Positions 47,721-57,672 of a stretch of DNA of 64,000 bases are shown here, piece after piece; the first letter of the stretch is position 1; each line of letters begins with the position of its first letter. The stretch is from assembly GCF_020037025.1 (NCBI RefSeq), contig NZ_JAIQLH010000023.1, positions 23,991-87,990 on the forward strand. The letters run 5' to 3'. This stretch comes from Streptomyces huiliensis. Its GTDB lineage: Bacteria > Actinomycetota > Actinomycetes > Streptomycetales > Streptomycetaceae. A program made the position numbers and the translations under genes. The notes under the pieces are model-generated. The model saw nothing but the letters and a program-made list of their open reading frames with translations, did no database searches and was not told the DNA's origin.

Positions 47721-48218
47721 TTGGCGAAGAAAGCCGCGGGGACGTCAGGCGGCACCCCCGCCGTGGTCGCCCTGGAGAAGGCGGGCGTCCCGTTCTCCCT
47801 GCACGCCTACACCCACGACCCGGCATCCGCGTCCTACGGCGAGGAGGCCGCCGACGCCCTGGGCGTGGACCCCGCCCGCGTCTTCAAGACCCTGGTGGCG
47901 GACGTCGACGGCACCCTGACCGTGGCCGTCGTGCCCGTCAGCGGCTCCCTGGACCTGAAGGCCCTCGCGGCGGCGGTGGGCGGCAAGCGCGCCGCGATGG
48001 CGGATCCGGCGGCGGCGGAGCGGACGACAGGGTACGTGCGGGGTGGCATCTCCCCGCTGGGCCAGCGGAAGCGGCTGCCTACGGCGGTCGACGCGTCTGC
48101 TTTGACGTACTCCACGATCCACGTGTCGGCGGGGCGCCGGGGGCTGGAGGTGGAGCTGGAGCCGGGGGCTCTGGTGGAGCTGACGGGGGCGAAGGTCGCG
48201 GAGATCGCGCGGGCGTGA
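47721..48218 (+). CDS. ybaK: YbaK/EbsC-family aminoacyl-tRNA deacylase
   Basis: 165-aa editing enzyme that in E. coli hydrolyses Cys-tRNA(Pro). Motifs: 'VPFSLHAYTHDPASASYGEE', 'VDPARVFKTLVADVDG' (catalytic Lys), 'VSGSLDLKALAAAVGGKRAA' and 'GYVRGGISPLGQRKRLPT' (GxxSPxG loop). The TTG start is supported by GAAGGCGAG just upstream. It lies 17 bp after the LON-domain gene and is followed 10 bp on by cassette D. Confidence 0.92.
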   Translation: MAKKAAGTSGGTPAVVALEKAGVPFSLHAYTHDPASASYGEEAADALGVDPARVFKTLVADVDGTLTVAVVPVSGSLDLKALAAAVGGKRAAMADPAAAERTTGYVRGGISPLGQRKRLPTAVDASALTYSTIHVSAGRRGLEVELEPGALVELTGAKVAEIARA

Positions 48219-48228
48219 GGGTGGTGTG

Positions 48229-48406
48229 CCCCGGTCCCGCCCCTTCGCCGTTTCCTGGGGGGCAAGCCCCCAGACCCCCTTGTCCTCAAACGCCGGACGG
48301 GCTGAATGATCAGCCCGTCCGGCGTTTGAGGACAGCGCGCGCAGCGCGCTTCGGGGGTGCGGGGGCGCAGCCCCCGCAAGAAACGGTGAAAGGGCGGGAC
48401 TGGGGC
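48229..48406. repeat. nested palindromic cassette, copy D, 3' of ybaK
   Basis: Complete copy: central stem TCCTCAAACGCCGGACGGGC.. pairs with ..GCCCGTCCGGCGTTTGAGGA, with side hairpins CCTGGGGGGCAAGCCCCCAG and GGGGGCGCAGCCCCC and outer arms CCCCGGTCCCGCCCCTTC/ AAAGGGCGGGACTGGGG. It starts 10 bp after the ybaK stop and would separate it from the bL37 gene. Confidence 0.9.
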
Positions 48407-48478
48407 CTAGACGCCGGCGGCACGCCGCGCTACGACAGGAGCGCGACGCGTCACCCGACCGCCCACGAAAGGGCCCAC

Positions 48479-48553
48479 ATGTCCAAGCGCACCCGCAAGC
48501 GCAAGTGGCGTCTCAAGAAGAACCGAGCCAACCACGGCCGCCGCCCGGCGTAA
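48479..48553 (+). CDS. 50S ribosomal protein bL37 (24 aa)
   Basis: A 24-residue Lys/Arg-rich peptide. It begins MSKRTRKRKWRLKK and ends NRANHGRRPA, matching actinobacterial ribosomal protein bL37 of mycobacteria (the KANHGKRP ending). AAAGGG lies 6-7 nt upstream of the ATG. It would bind 23S rRNA as a very small, specific 50S subunit component. It is shorter than most ORF-length cut-offs and easily missed. It converges with the next gene, leaving only 3 bp between stops. Confidence 0.85.
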   Translation: MSKRTRKRKWRLKKNRANHGRRPA

Positions 48554-48556
48554 AGC

Positions 48557-49174
48557 TCAACGAGAACCGGCGCCCGCCTCCCACGGCGGGCCCGGCTCCG
48601 GGTCCCGCGGCCCGAACGCCGCGGTGAGCGCCAGATGGACGGCCATCGCCGCGATCGGAAAAGCGAGCAGCATCCCCTTCGCCCCCAACCGCAACGGCGC
48701 GTCGAAGACGACCCCCTTGCCGACGGCCCGCGCATGGGCGGCCACGTCGGAGGCCGGCCCGAGCCAGACGCCCAGCCGCCAGGCGATCACGGAGGCCAGC
48801 AGGGCGCCCGCCGCCAGAGCGGCGACGACGGCGATGCCGCCGGCCCGCCGGAAGAGGAAGACCACAGCCGCGGCGACCACGCCGAAGCCCAGGCCCAGCA
48901 GGGCGAACGTGCCGTCCGCTCCGATCGCCTGCTCGCCCTCCGAGTTCTTCAGGAACACCGCCCGCCCGTCCGAGACCAGCGGGACGTGCGGCGCCAGCCA
49001 CACCCACAGCAGCCCGAACAGCACCCCGGAGACCGTCACGGCCGCCGCCACGACACCCGCGGCGGGCAGCTCGGAGCGCACCGCGCCGAGGAGGGCGGCC
49101 CGGCCGCCGCGGCTCTCGTACGAGGGGGAGGGGCTGGACGAAGGCTGGTCGTCGGGGGTCAGTGGTGCGGTCAC
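48557..49174 (-). CDS. DUF2567-like membrane protein
   Basis: 205 aa, GTG start. Four membrane segments ('LPAAGVVAAAVTVSGVLFGL', 'GTFALLGLGFGVVAAAVVFL', 'GIAVVAALAAGALLASVIAW' and 'GMLLAFPIAAMAVHLALTAA') with a large loop 'APHVPLVSDGRAVFLKNSEG' after the first. The pattern resembles DUF2567. Function unknown. Cytosolic N-terminus is Ser/Pro-rich. It follows the ABC permease gene by 59 bp on the same strand. Confidence 0.75.
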   Translation of the reverse strand: MTAPLTPDDQPSSSPSPSYESRGGRAALLGAVRSELPAAGVVAAAVTVSGVLFGLLWVWLAPHVPLVSDGRAVFLKNSEGEQAIGADGTFALLGLGFGVVAAAVVFLFRRAGGIAVVAALAAGALLASVIAWRLGVWLGPASDVAAHARAVGKGVVFDAPLRLGAKGMLLAFPIAAMAVHLALTAAFGPRDPEPGPPWEAGAGSR

Positions 49175-49233
49175 CCCGCCATCGTGCCAGGTCGAGGACG
49201 CGCCGTCGGCGGCAGTACGGGAGGTACGGCGCG

Positions 49234-50070
49234 TCACCGCACTGCCGCCCGGCGGTAGGCCCAGGTGGCGACGGCCAGCGAGACCACGCCGACGCCCGCG
49301 CAGACGCCGAGGTCGGCGGCGACCCGCAGCCAGTCGGGGTGCGTGTCGAAGCTGCGGGCGAACGCCTCCACGCCGTACGTGGACGGGAGCAGGTCGCGCG
49401 CGAGGGCGATGGGCGCGGGCATGTGGGAGGCGGGCAGGACGCCGAGCAGCAGCGCCGCCGACATGCCGAGCTGTCCCAGGAGCGTCGCCAGCTCCTGCCG
49501 CGGAGCGAGCAGCCCGAGGGCGGCGCCCAGCCCGGCCAGCGCGGCCCCGGCCAGCGGGATGACCCCCGCCAGCACCCACAGGTGGGCCAGCGGCAGCTTG
49601 AACAGCACGCTCCCGACGATGGCGGTGACGGCCGTCCCGGGCACGGTGAACGAGGCGTACGCACCCGCCGCGCCCAGCACCACCGCGGCCGGCGGCACCG
49701 GCAGCGTCGCGTAGTGGTCGAGCCCCCCGCTCGCCCGCAACTGCCCGAAATACTGCGCCAGCAGATTCAACGCGACGAACGCGACGACCAGCACACTGGA
49801 CCCGGCCACGACGGCCCGCGCCTCGTCGCCACCGTCCACGACACCGCGCATCAGGATCATGATGCCGACGGACTGGAACGTCGCGACGAACAGCAGCGGG
49901 ATCCGCGCCACCCGGGCGCGGGAGAGCTGCGCCCGGTAGACGGCCGACAGCGCGGGCAGCAGCCGCGCGCGCGGCGCCAGCGGCGCGGGCTCCCCGCCCA
50001 CGGGCCGGGGCCGGACCGCGCCCCGCTCCCGTACCTTCCCGGACACCGCTTCTGCGGACACAGCACTCAC
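49234..50070 (-). CDS. ABC-2-type transporter permease
   Basis: 278-aa membrane subunit of an ABC exporter. About six TM segments, including 'VVAFVALNLLAQYFGQLRAS', 'GGLDHYATLPVPPAAVVLGA' (the coupling-helix region of ABC-2 permeases) and a final 'GVGVVSLAVATWAYRRAAV'. The GTG start at 50070 is 58 bp after the ATPase stop, so it is co-transcribed with it. Substrate unknown; drug or lipid export is usual for this type. Confidence 0.9.
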   Translation of the reverse strand: MSAVSAEAVSGKVRERGAVRPRPVGGEPAPLAPRARLLPALSAVYRAQLSRARVARIPLLFVATFQSVGIMILMRGVVDGGDEARAVVAGSSVLVVAFVALNLLAQYFGQLRASGGLDHYATLPVPPAAVVLGAAGAYASFTVPGTAVTAIVGSVLFKLPLAHLWVLAGVIPLAGAALAGLGAALGLLAPRQELATLLGQLGMSAALLLGVLPASHMPAPIALARDLLPSTYGVEAFARSFDTHPDWLRVAADLGVCAGVGVVSLAVATWAYRRAAVR

Positions 50071-50128
50071 GCGGAACGACTCCTGTTCGGTACGGGCGGG
50101 GGTACGGCGGCGGACGTCCTGCGAGCCC

Positions 50129-51148
<1,020 letters not shown>

Positions 51149-51206
51149 GAGCTATGAGGGTACGCGTACGGCGGGCGACGGCTGCGACGGGGGTACGGGG
51201 GTGTTG

Positions 51207-51377
51207 CCCCGGCCCCTCCCCCAGAGGGGGCACCCCCATTCTCCGTTTCTCGCAGGGGCTCAAACGCCGGACGGGCTGATTCAGCCCGTCCGGCGTTTGA
51301 GGACAGCGCGCGCAGCGCGCTTCAAGGGGGTCTGGGGGCTTGGCCCCCAGGAATCGGCGAAGGGGCGGGACCGGGGC
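51207..51377. repeat. nested palindromic cassette, copy E, 3' of the NYN gene
   Basis: Central stem CTCAAACGCCGGACGGGCTG/CAGCCCGTCCGGCGTTTGAG with loop ATT, right-hand hairpin CTGGGGGCTTGGCCCCCAG, and right outer arm GAAGGGGCGGGACCGGGG. The left arm is partly replaced by CCCCAGAGGGGGCACCCCC. It ends 5 bp before the NYN stop codon. Confidence 0.88.
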
Positions 51378-51381
51378 ACCC

Positions 51382-52665
51382 TCAATCCCCCGCAGGCGCG
51401 TGCTCCGCCGCCGTCCGCGCATCGATCTCGCGCCAGAACCCGGCGCGAATCGCATACCGGTCCCGCTCATCGATCTGGTCATCTTTGTGCGCAAGCAACC
51501 CGAACCGCGCCGCATACCGCAGCAACTCCCCGTCGATCCGATGCGGAATCCGCGGATACTCCGTCGACAGATGCTGCAGGTGCACGGAATCGGTGATCCG
51601 CTCGGTCCACCGCCGGGCGAACACCTGCCCCACCTCGAAAGGATCACCCCCCACCGTGGTGATGTCCTCCTCCCGGTCCGCCCACCGCTGCTCCGCACTG
51701 GTGAGCTGGGCGAGCGTCGGCAGGGCGGCGATCTCGGGCGGCTCGCCGGAGCCGTTGCCGGGCCCCCGGTCGACCAGGCCCCGGTCGGAGGACCAGCGCA
51801 ACGTCGCGTTCGGATGGCCGAGAGCGGGCGCCGCGGCCACGGCCGGCCCGGCGGCGGGCCCCTTGCCGAGGACGGCGAGGTCCTTGGGGGTGGGCACGGT
51901 CCGGGTCCCCGACGCGTCCCCCCGCTCGGTGGCGACAGCGGAAGCGGCGGGCGCCGCCGCGGGCCGCACCCCGTTCCGTACGGGCTCGCGCCGCTCGGCG
52001 GGGGCCGCCTGCGAACCCACCCGCTCCCCCGCCCCGCCGCTCTCGGGCAGCGGCGCGGAGAGGATCGCCGCGATCTCGGGCTCGGCGGTGGGTGCGGGCG
52101 CGCAGGGGCCGGTGAGCTCGCGGGCGCGGACGGCGCGGGTGATCCAGGTGCGGTCGAGGACGCGGCGTTCGTCGGCCTCGGCGACGAGGTCCTCGGACTG
52201 GTTGTAGTCGCCGTCGGCGGCCTGGACGGCCCAGAGGTGGACGGCGACGCCGTGTTCCTTGGCGGACATCAGGCCGGGGAGCAGGTCGCCGTCGCCGGTG
52301 ACCAGGACGATGTCGGAGCAGGCCCGGTTGCGGGCGAGTTCGGTGAGCTCGGCGTGCATGGCCGCGTCGACGCCCTTCTGGGCCCAGCGTCCGTCGGTGC
52401 GGGTGAGGGCGCCGAGCCGGACGGTGACCCGGGGCATCACGCGCAGCCGGCGGTGCTCGGGCTGGGGCACCCGGTCGGGGGCGCCGTCGAACCAGTAGAT
52501 CCGCAGCAGGGGGCGTTGGGTGTCGTCCTCGGCGCGTTCGCGCAGGCCCTGGATGAGGGTGGTGTGGTCGACGGTGATGCGGGACCGGGCGGGCTCCCCG
52601 GCCAGCAGGCTGGCGGCGGCGCCCAGCAGGTACCCGGCGTCCACCAGGACGACGCAGCGGTCCAC
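51382..52665 (-). CDS. NYN (PIN-like) domain protein
   Basis: 427 aa. The N-terminal 190 residues are a NYN/LabA-type PIN nuclease-like domain: 'CVVLVDAGYLLGAAASLL' (first Asp), 'KGVDAAMHAELTELARN' and 'DIVLVTGDGDLLPGLMSAKE' (acidic metal site). A long disordered Ala/Pro/Glu-rich linker follows. The C-terminal 90 residues form a folded domain ('VGQVFARRWTERITDSVHLQ', 'IPHRIDGELLRYAARFG') that recalls a winged helix. RNA cleavage is inferred from the acidic residues. GTG 52665 has AAGGTG 6 nt upstream. Confidence 0.88.
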   Translation of the reverse strand: MDRCVVLVDAGYLLGAAASLLAGEPARSRITVDHTTLIQGLRERAEDDTQRPLLRIYWFDGAPDRVPQPEHRRLRVMPRVTVRLGALTRTDGRWAQKGVDAAMHAELTELARNRACSDIVLVTGDGDLLPGLMSAKEHGVAVHLWAVQAADGDYNQSEDLVAEADERRVLDRTWITRAVRARELTGPCAPAPTAEPEIAAILSAPLPESGGAGERVGSQAAPAERREPVRNGVRPAAAPAASAVATERGDASGTRTVPTPKDLAVLGKGPAAGPAVAAAPALGHPNATLRWSSDRGLVDRGPGNGSGEPPEIAALPTLAQLTSAEQRWADREEDITTVGGDPFEVGQVFARRWTERITDSVHLQHLSTEYPRIPHRIDGELLRYAARFGLLAHKDDQIDERDRYAIRAGFWREIDARTAAEHAPAGD

Positions 52666-52949
52666 GGTGCACCTTCTCTCCGTATGTCCAGCATGTCCGG
52701 CATGTCGGTGATGCGGTCGCCCCCGGCACGGCAGTGCCCCGGATGTCACATGGCTTTCCCAGGAGTCTGCCCGACCGCACGGGGGTTATCAGTCCGAACT
52801 GGATCATCGGCGTGGCGGATACGGGGTGCGGCCGAGAAGTATCGCTGTCACACATGGTTATGGACCGAAATGCGGGTTTCGTCGGCACATGCCAGGGTGT
52901 TGTGCGGAGACACCCGGGGGGCATCCGGAGTGGAGGCGAGACAACGGCC

Positions 52950-53111
52950 ATGGCCAAGAACAAGAAGCAGGACCGGAGTCAGCAGAAGGCGACGCAGGCC
53001 GAGCGCGGCCAGCAGCAGGCACAGAAATCGGCCATGGAGGCCCAGTCGACACGGGTGACGCCGGCGGACGTCGCCCACAAGAGCCGGCAGAAGCGCTTCG
53101 GCCACAACTGA
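52950..53111 (+). CDS. small Lys/Gln-rich conserved protein
   Basis: 53 aa, unknown function. Highly charged and disordered: 'MAKNKKQDRSQQKATQAERG', then 'SRQKRFGHN' at the end. GGAGGCGAG lies upstream. It resembles a family of short Streptomyces proteins of about 50 residues. No membrane segment or Cys. It stands alone between the NYN gene and dnaE. Confidence 0.7.
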   Translation: MAKNKKQDRSQQKATQAERGQQQAQKSAMEAQSTRVTPADVAHKSRQKRFGHN

Positions 53112-53212
53112 CCGACGCACGACCGGCGCACGGCCAACGCACGGTCGACGCGCGACCGGCGTACGACTGACGCACGACCGATGCATGACCGGCGCCTCGA
53201 CCGGCGCCTCGA
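53109..53212. repeat. degenerate short tandem repeats
   Basis: About ten imperfect units of the type CGACCGGCGCA or GACGCACGACCG follow the small gene's stop and run up to the dnaE terminator hairpin. No coding sense is apparent. Confidence 0.6.
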
Positions 53213-53219
53213 TGCGCGC

Positions 53220-53252
53220 GAGGGCGCGCCCGCGGATCGCGGGCGCGCCCTC
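53220..53252. terminator. terminator after dnaE
   Basis: AGGGCGCGCCCGCG and CGCGGGCGCGCCCT form a perfect stem of 14-15 bp around GAT, 15 nt beyond the dnaE stop. It may also end the plus-strand small gene. Confidence 0.85.
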
Positions 53253-53267
53253 CGTCACGTAGAGCCC

Positions 53268-56200
53268 TCAGCCCGCCAGGCAGGACGGCCCGAGCAGCTG
53301 CTTCAGGTCGCCGAACAGGGCGGGGTCGGGGTTGACCCGGTGCCGGTCCAGCCGCAGCACGGTCGTCTTGCGCGCGCCCTGGAGCTTGATGCGCACCTCG
53401 GTGGAGCCCCGGTGGTGGGTGAGCACCTGGCCGAGCCGCTCGACCAGCGGCGGGGTGACCTTCACCGTCGGAATGGAGATGATCACCGGCGCGTTGGTGC
53501 CCGCGTTGGACAGGTCGGGGACCATCAGCTCCATCGCGACCAGCCGGGGGATGTCCTCCCGCTTGTCGAGCCGGCCCTTGACGAAGACGACGGCGTCCTC
53601 GACGAGCTGCGTGGACACCAGCTGGTAGGTGGCCGGGAAGAACATGCAGTCGATGGAGCCGGCCAGGTCCTCGACGGTGGCGATGGCCCAGGCGTTGCCC
53701 TGCTTGGTCATCTTCCGCTGGAGGCCGGAGATGATGCCGCCGATGGTGACGATCGCGCCGTCGGAGTAGTCACCGCCGGTGAGCTGGCTGATCCCGGCGT
53801 CGGCCTTGTCGTTGAGGACGTGCTCGATGCCGAAGAGCGGGTGGTCGGAGACGTAGAGGCCGAGCATCTCGCGCTCCTGCGCGAGGAGGTACGACTTCTC
53901 CCACTCGACGTCGGAGAACTCGACGTCCAGCCCGAAGCCGGGCTCGCTGCTGTCCTCCTCGCCCATGCCGCCGAAGAGGTCGAACTGCCCCTCGGCCTCC
54001 TTGCGCTTGACCGCCACCACATTGTCGATCATCGGCTCGTAGTGCGCGGTGAGGCCCTTGCGAGTGTGCCCCATCTCGTCGAAGGCGCCGGCCTTGATCA
54101 GCGATTCGACGGTGCGCTTGTTGCAGACGACCGCCTCGACCTTGTCCAGGAAGTCGGGGAACGAGGAGTACTTCCCCTTGGACTTGCGGCAGCGGATGAT
54201 CGAGTCGACGACGTTGGCGCCGACGTTCCGGACGGCGGTGAGGCCGAAGAGGATCACGTCGTCACCCTGGGCGGCGAAGTTGGCCTCGGACTCGTTGACG
54301 TTCGGCGGGAGCACCTTGATGCCCATGCGGCGGCACTCGTTGAGGTACGTCGCGGACTTGTCCTTGTCGTCCTTGACGGAGGTGAGCAGCGCCGCCATGT
54401 ACTCGGCCGGGTGGTTGGCCTTGAGGTAGGCGGTCCAGTAGGAGACCAGGCCGTACGCGGCGGAGTGCGCCTTGTTGAACGCGTAGCCGGCGAACGGGAC
54501 CAGCACGTCCCAGAGCGCCTGGATGGCCTCGTCGGAGTAGCCCTTCTCCCGCGCGCCCTTCTGGAAGAGGACGAAGTTCTTCGCCAGCTCCTCGGGCTTC
54601 TTCTTGCCCATGACGCGGCGGAGGATGTCGGCCTCGCCGAGCGAGTACCCGGCGATGATCTGGGCGGCCTTCTGCACCTGCTCCTGGTAGACGATCAGGC
54701 CGTAGGTGACGGCCAGGACCTCCTGGAGCGGCTCCTCCAGCTCCGGGTGGATCGGCGTGATCTCCTGCTGGCCGTTCTTCCGGAGCGCGTAGTTGGTGTG
54801 CGAGTTCATGCCCATCGGGCCCGGCCGGTACAGGGCGGACACGGCGGAGATGTCTTCGAAGTTGTCGGGCTTCATCAGCCGCAGCAGGGACCGCATGGGC
54901 CCGCCGTCGAACTGGAAGACGCCGAGGGTGTCGCCGCGCTGGAGCAGCTCGAAGGTCGTGGGGTCGTCGAGCGGGAGGCTCAGGAGATCGATGTCGATCC
55001 CCTTGTTGGCCTTCACCATCTTGACGGCGTCGTCCATGATCGTGAGGTTGCGCAGGCCCAGGAAGTCCATCTTCAGCAGGCCGAGCGACTCACAGCTCGG
55101 GTAGTCCCACTGGGTGATGGTGACGCCGTCGGAGTGCCGCACCCAGACCGGGACGTGGTCGGTGATCGTCTCGCTGGACATGATCACGCCGGCCGCGTGC
55201 ACACCCATCTGCCGGACCAGGCCCTCGACGCCCATCGCGGTGTCGATGACCTTCTTGACGTCCGGCTCGTTCTCGTACATCGCCCGGACCTCGCCCGCCT
55301 CGCTGTAGCGGGGGTGGTTCGGGTCGGTGATGCCGGAGAGCGGGATGCCCTTGCCGAGGACGTCGGCGGGCATCGCCTTGGTGATGCGGTCGCCCATGGC
55401 GTACGGGTAGCCGAGGACGCGGGCCGAGTCCTTGATCGCGTTCTTGGCCTTGATGGTGCCGTAGGTGCCGATCATGGCGACCTTGTCGGCGCCGTACTTC
55501 TCGGTGACGTACCGGATCACCTCGGCGCGCCGGCGCTCGTCGAAGTCGATGTCGACGTCGGGCATCGAGATGCGCTCGGGGTTGAGGAACCGCTCGAAGA
55601 TCAGGCCGTGCGGGATGGGGTCGAGGTCGGTGATGCCGAGGGCGTAGGCGACGATCGAGCCGGCCGCGGAGCCTCGGCCGGGGCCGACGGCGATGCCCTG
55701 CTTCTTGGCCCACATGATGAAGTCGGCGACCACGAGGAAGTAGCCCGGGAAGCCCATCGAGATGATGGTGTCCATCTCGTACTCGACCTGCTTCATGCGG
55801 TCGTCGGGGATGCCGCCCGGGAAACGGCGGTGCATGCCCCGCATGGTCTCCTCACGGAACCAGGTGACCTCGGTGTAGCCCTCGGGGATGTCGAACTTGG
55901 GCATGAGGTTCTTGGCCGTGAACATGCCGTCGACGTTGATCTGCTCGGCGACCAGGCGGGTGTTGGCGCAGCCCTCCTGCCAGGCGTCCGAGGAGTCGAT
56001 GGCGTACATCTCCTCCGTGGACTTCAGGTAGTAGCCCGAGCCGTCGAACCGGAAGCGGTCCGGGTCGGAGAGGTTCTTGCCGGTCTGGATGCAGAGCAGG
56101 GCGTCGTGGGCCGTGGCCTCGTGCGCGTACGTGTAGTGGGAGTCGTTGGTGACCAGCGGGGGGATGCCGAGCTTCTTGCCGATCTCCAGCAGGCCGTCGC

Positions 56201-56807
56201 GGACGCGGCGCTCGATCTCGATCCCGTGGTCCATCAGCTCCAGGAAGTACCGGCCCTCGCCGAAGATGTCCTTGTAGTCCGAGGCCGCCTTGATCGCCTC
56301 GTCGAACTGGCCGAGGCGGAGCCGGGTCTGCACCTCGCCGGACGGGCAGCCGGTGGAGGCGATCAGGCCCTCGGACCACTGGGAGATGGTCTCCTTGTCC
56401 ATCCGGGGCCACTTGGTCAGCCAGCCCTCGGCGTAGGCGTCGGAGGACAGCCGGAAGAGGTTGTGCAGGCCGGTGACGTCGGCCGCCCAGATCGTCTTGT
56501 GGGTGTAACCACCGGAACCGGAGACGTCGTCCCGCTTCTGGTGCGGCTGGCCCCACTGGATGCGCCGCTTGTTCCGCCGGGACTCGGGCGCGACGTACGC
56601 CTCGATGCCGATGATCGGGGTGATCTCGGCCTTCTTCGCCTGGTGGAAGAAGTCGTAGGCGCCGTGCAGGTTGCCGTGGTCGGACATGGCGATGTGGGTC
56701 ATGCCCATGTCCTTGCAGGCGGCGAACATGTCCTTCAGCCGCGCGGCACCGTCCAGCAGCGAGTACTGGGTGTGGACGTGCAGGTGCGTGAAGGGCGGCT
56801 TGCTCAC
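53268..56807 (-). CDS. dnaE: DNA polymerase III alpha subunit
   Basis: 1179-aa replicative polymerase. PHP domain at the N-terminus ('FTHLHVHTQYSLLDGAARL', 'HIAMSDHGNLHGAYDFF'). The polymerase palm has 'GPGRGSAAGSIVAYALGITD' and the catalytic aspartates in 'MPDVDIDFDERRR'. Then come 'GVHAAGVIMSSE', 'MDFLGLRNLTIMDDAVKMVK' and an OB fold near the end ('GAIVTIGGIISGLQRKMTKQ', with frame start 'YSDGAIV'). Length is that of DnaE1. ATG start; a strong hairpin follows. A 196-bp gap separates it from the divergent membrane-protein/DsbA-like cassette. Confidence 0.99.
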   Translation of the reverse strand: MSKPPFTHLHVHTQYSLLDGAARLKDMFAACKDMGMTHIAMSDHGNLHGAYDFFHQAKKAEITPIIGIEAYVAPESRRNKRRIQWGQPHQKRDDVSGSGGYTHKTIWAADVTGLHNLFRLSSDAYAEGWLTKWPRMDKETISQWSEGLIASTGCPSGEVQTRLRLGQFDEAIKAASDYKDIFGEGRYFLELMDHGIEIERRVRDGLLEIGKKLGIPPLVTNDSHYTYAHEATAHDALLCIQTGKNLSDPDRFRFDGSGYYLKSTEEMYAIDSSDAWQEGCANTRLVAEQINVDGMFTAKNLMPKFDIPEGYTEVTWFREETMRGMHRRFPGGIPDDRMKQVEYEMDTIISMGFPGYFLVVADFIMWAKKQGIAVGPGRGSAAGSIVAYALGITDLDPIPHGLIFERFLNPERISMPDVDIDFDERRRAEVIRYVTEKYGADKVAMIGTYGTIKAKNAIKDSARVLGYPYAMGDRITKAMPADVLGKGIPLSGITDPNHPRYSEAGEVRAMYENEPDVKKVIDTAMGVEGLVRQMGVHAAGVIMSSETITDHVPVWVRHSDGVTITQWDYPSCESLGLLKMDFLGLRNLTIMDDAVKMVKANKGIDIDLLSLPLDDPTTFELLQRGDTLGVFQFDGGPMRSLLRLMKPDNFEDISAVSALYRPGPMGMNSHTNYALRKNGQQEITPIHPELEEPLQEVLAVTYGLIVYQEQVQKAAQIIAGYSLGEADILRRVMGKKKPEELAKNFVLFQKGAREKGYSDEAIQALWDVLVPFAGYAFNKAHSAAYGLVSYWTAYLKANHPAEYMAALLTSVKDDKDKSATYLNECRRMGIKVLPPNVNESEANFAAQGDDVILFGLTAVRNVGANVVDSIIRCRKSKGKYSSFPDFLDKVEAVVCNKRTVESLIKAGAFDEMGHTRKGLTAHYEPMIDNVVAVKRKEAEGQFDLFGGMGEEDSSEPGFGLDVEFSDVEWEKSYLLAQEREMLGLYVSDHPLFGIEHVLNDKADAGISQLTGGDYSDGAIVTIGGIISGLQRKMTKQGNAWAIATVEDLAGSIDCMFFPATYQLVSTQLVEDAVVFVKGRLDKREDIPRLVAMELMVPDLSNAGTNAPVIISIPTVKVTPPLVERLGQVLTHHRGSTEVRIKLQGARKTTVLRLDRHRVNPDPALFGDLKQLLGPSCLAG

Positions 56808-57003
56808 GGTGGAGGACCTCCGGCGGGGCGGGTGGGGGGAACGGGGACTCGGCAGTCTTGAAGGTTACCGGCCCGCCCCGGCGTCACGGGCGGCCCCGGG
56901 GGCCACCCACGGCACGGGTGACGCTTCGCACGAACATTCGAGTACCACCAGCATGAATCGCTGTTTAGGCGGCGCTTACCGCAGAACGTGCCAGACTCGC
57001 TAT

Positions 57004-57633
57004 ATGGACATATCGGCGGCACCGTCGCGGGCCCTGCGGGCGGCCCTGTTCACGGCGCTGTGCGTGCTGCTGTCCACCTCCTCCCACGTCCTGCTGTCCG
57101 GCCGGCAGCTCCCCGTGACCGCCGTGGCCGCGGTGGCGGCGGGCGTCTGTGCCGCGGCCTGGGCGCTGTACGGCCGCGAGCGCGGGTACGGGCACACCGC
57201 CGCCCTCCTCGTCCCCCTGGAACTGGCCGCCTCCGCCGCCTTCACCACCGGCCAGCACACCTGCTACGACGCCACCGGCCGGCCGCTGCCCGGCGCCCTC
57301 ACCCTGATCTGCGGCGGGGGCGGGGTGGGCGGCCCGCTCGCCGGAACCGCCGGCTCCGGCCCCTGGCTGGTGCTCGCCGGGCACCTCGCGGCCGGGCTGC
57401 TGGCCGCCGCCTGGCTCACCCGGGGCGAGGCGGCGTTCGGCCGGCTGGTACGCGCCGCCGGAGCCGCCGCCTTCCGCCCGCTGCGCCTGGCCGCGACCCG
57501 CTGTGCTCCGCCCGCCCGGGCGGGCGCCGCCCCCGCGCGACCCGCCGCGCCCGTACGCCTCCCCGGCGCGCGCCCCCTGCTCCTCCACTCGGTCATCCGC
57601 CGTGGCCCCCCGGTACCGGTCCTCCCCACCTGA
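57004..57633 (+). CDS. four-TM membrane protein with loop cysteines, first copy (DsbB-like by layout)
   Basis: 209 aa, no named family. Four hydrophobic segments (about 12-32, 38-55, 63-82 and 119-137). Positive residues (GRERGYGH) between TM2 and TM3 put the TM3-TM4 loop outside, and that loop holds Cys87 (in 'TTGQHTCYDATG') and Cys103 (in 'LTLICGGGGVGG'). Cys20 in TM1 and His28 ('SSHVLLS') are also shared with the second copy. A Cys pair in the second external loop beside a quinone-accessible membrane is the arrangement in DsbB, though no loop-1 CxxC is present. A basic cytosolic tail follows. It is 39 bp upstream of a DsbA-like gene. An electron-acceptor role for that partner is inferred. 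Confidence 0.75.
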   Translation: MDISAAPSRALRAALFTALCVLLSTSSHVLLSGRQLPVTAVAAVAAGVCAAAWALYGRERGYGHTAALLVPLELAASAAFTTGQHTCYDATGRPLPGALTLICGGGGVGGPLAGTAGSGPWLVLAGHLAAGLLAAAWLTRGEAAFGRLVRAAGAAAFRPLRLAATRCAPPARAGAAPARPAAPVRLPGARPLLLHSVIRRGPPVPVLPT

Positions 57634-57672
57634 CCGGAAACCCCTTCAGCCACACCACGGAGAAGCGACACC

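Noticed and set aside
53181..56861. A 1226-codon plus-strand open frame opposite dnaE
   Set aside because: Same antisense effect; the translation is Val/Leu/Gly/Asp-rich and featureless.
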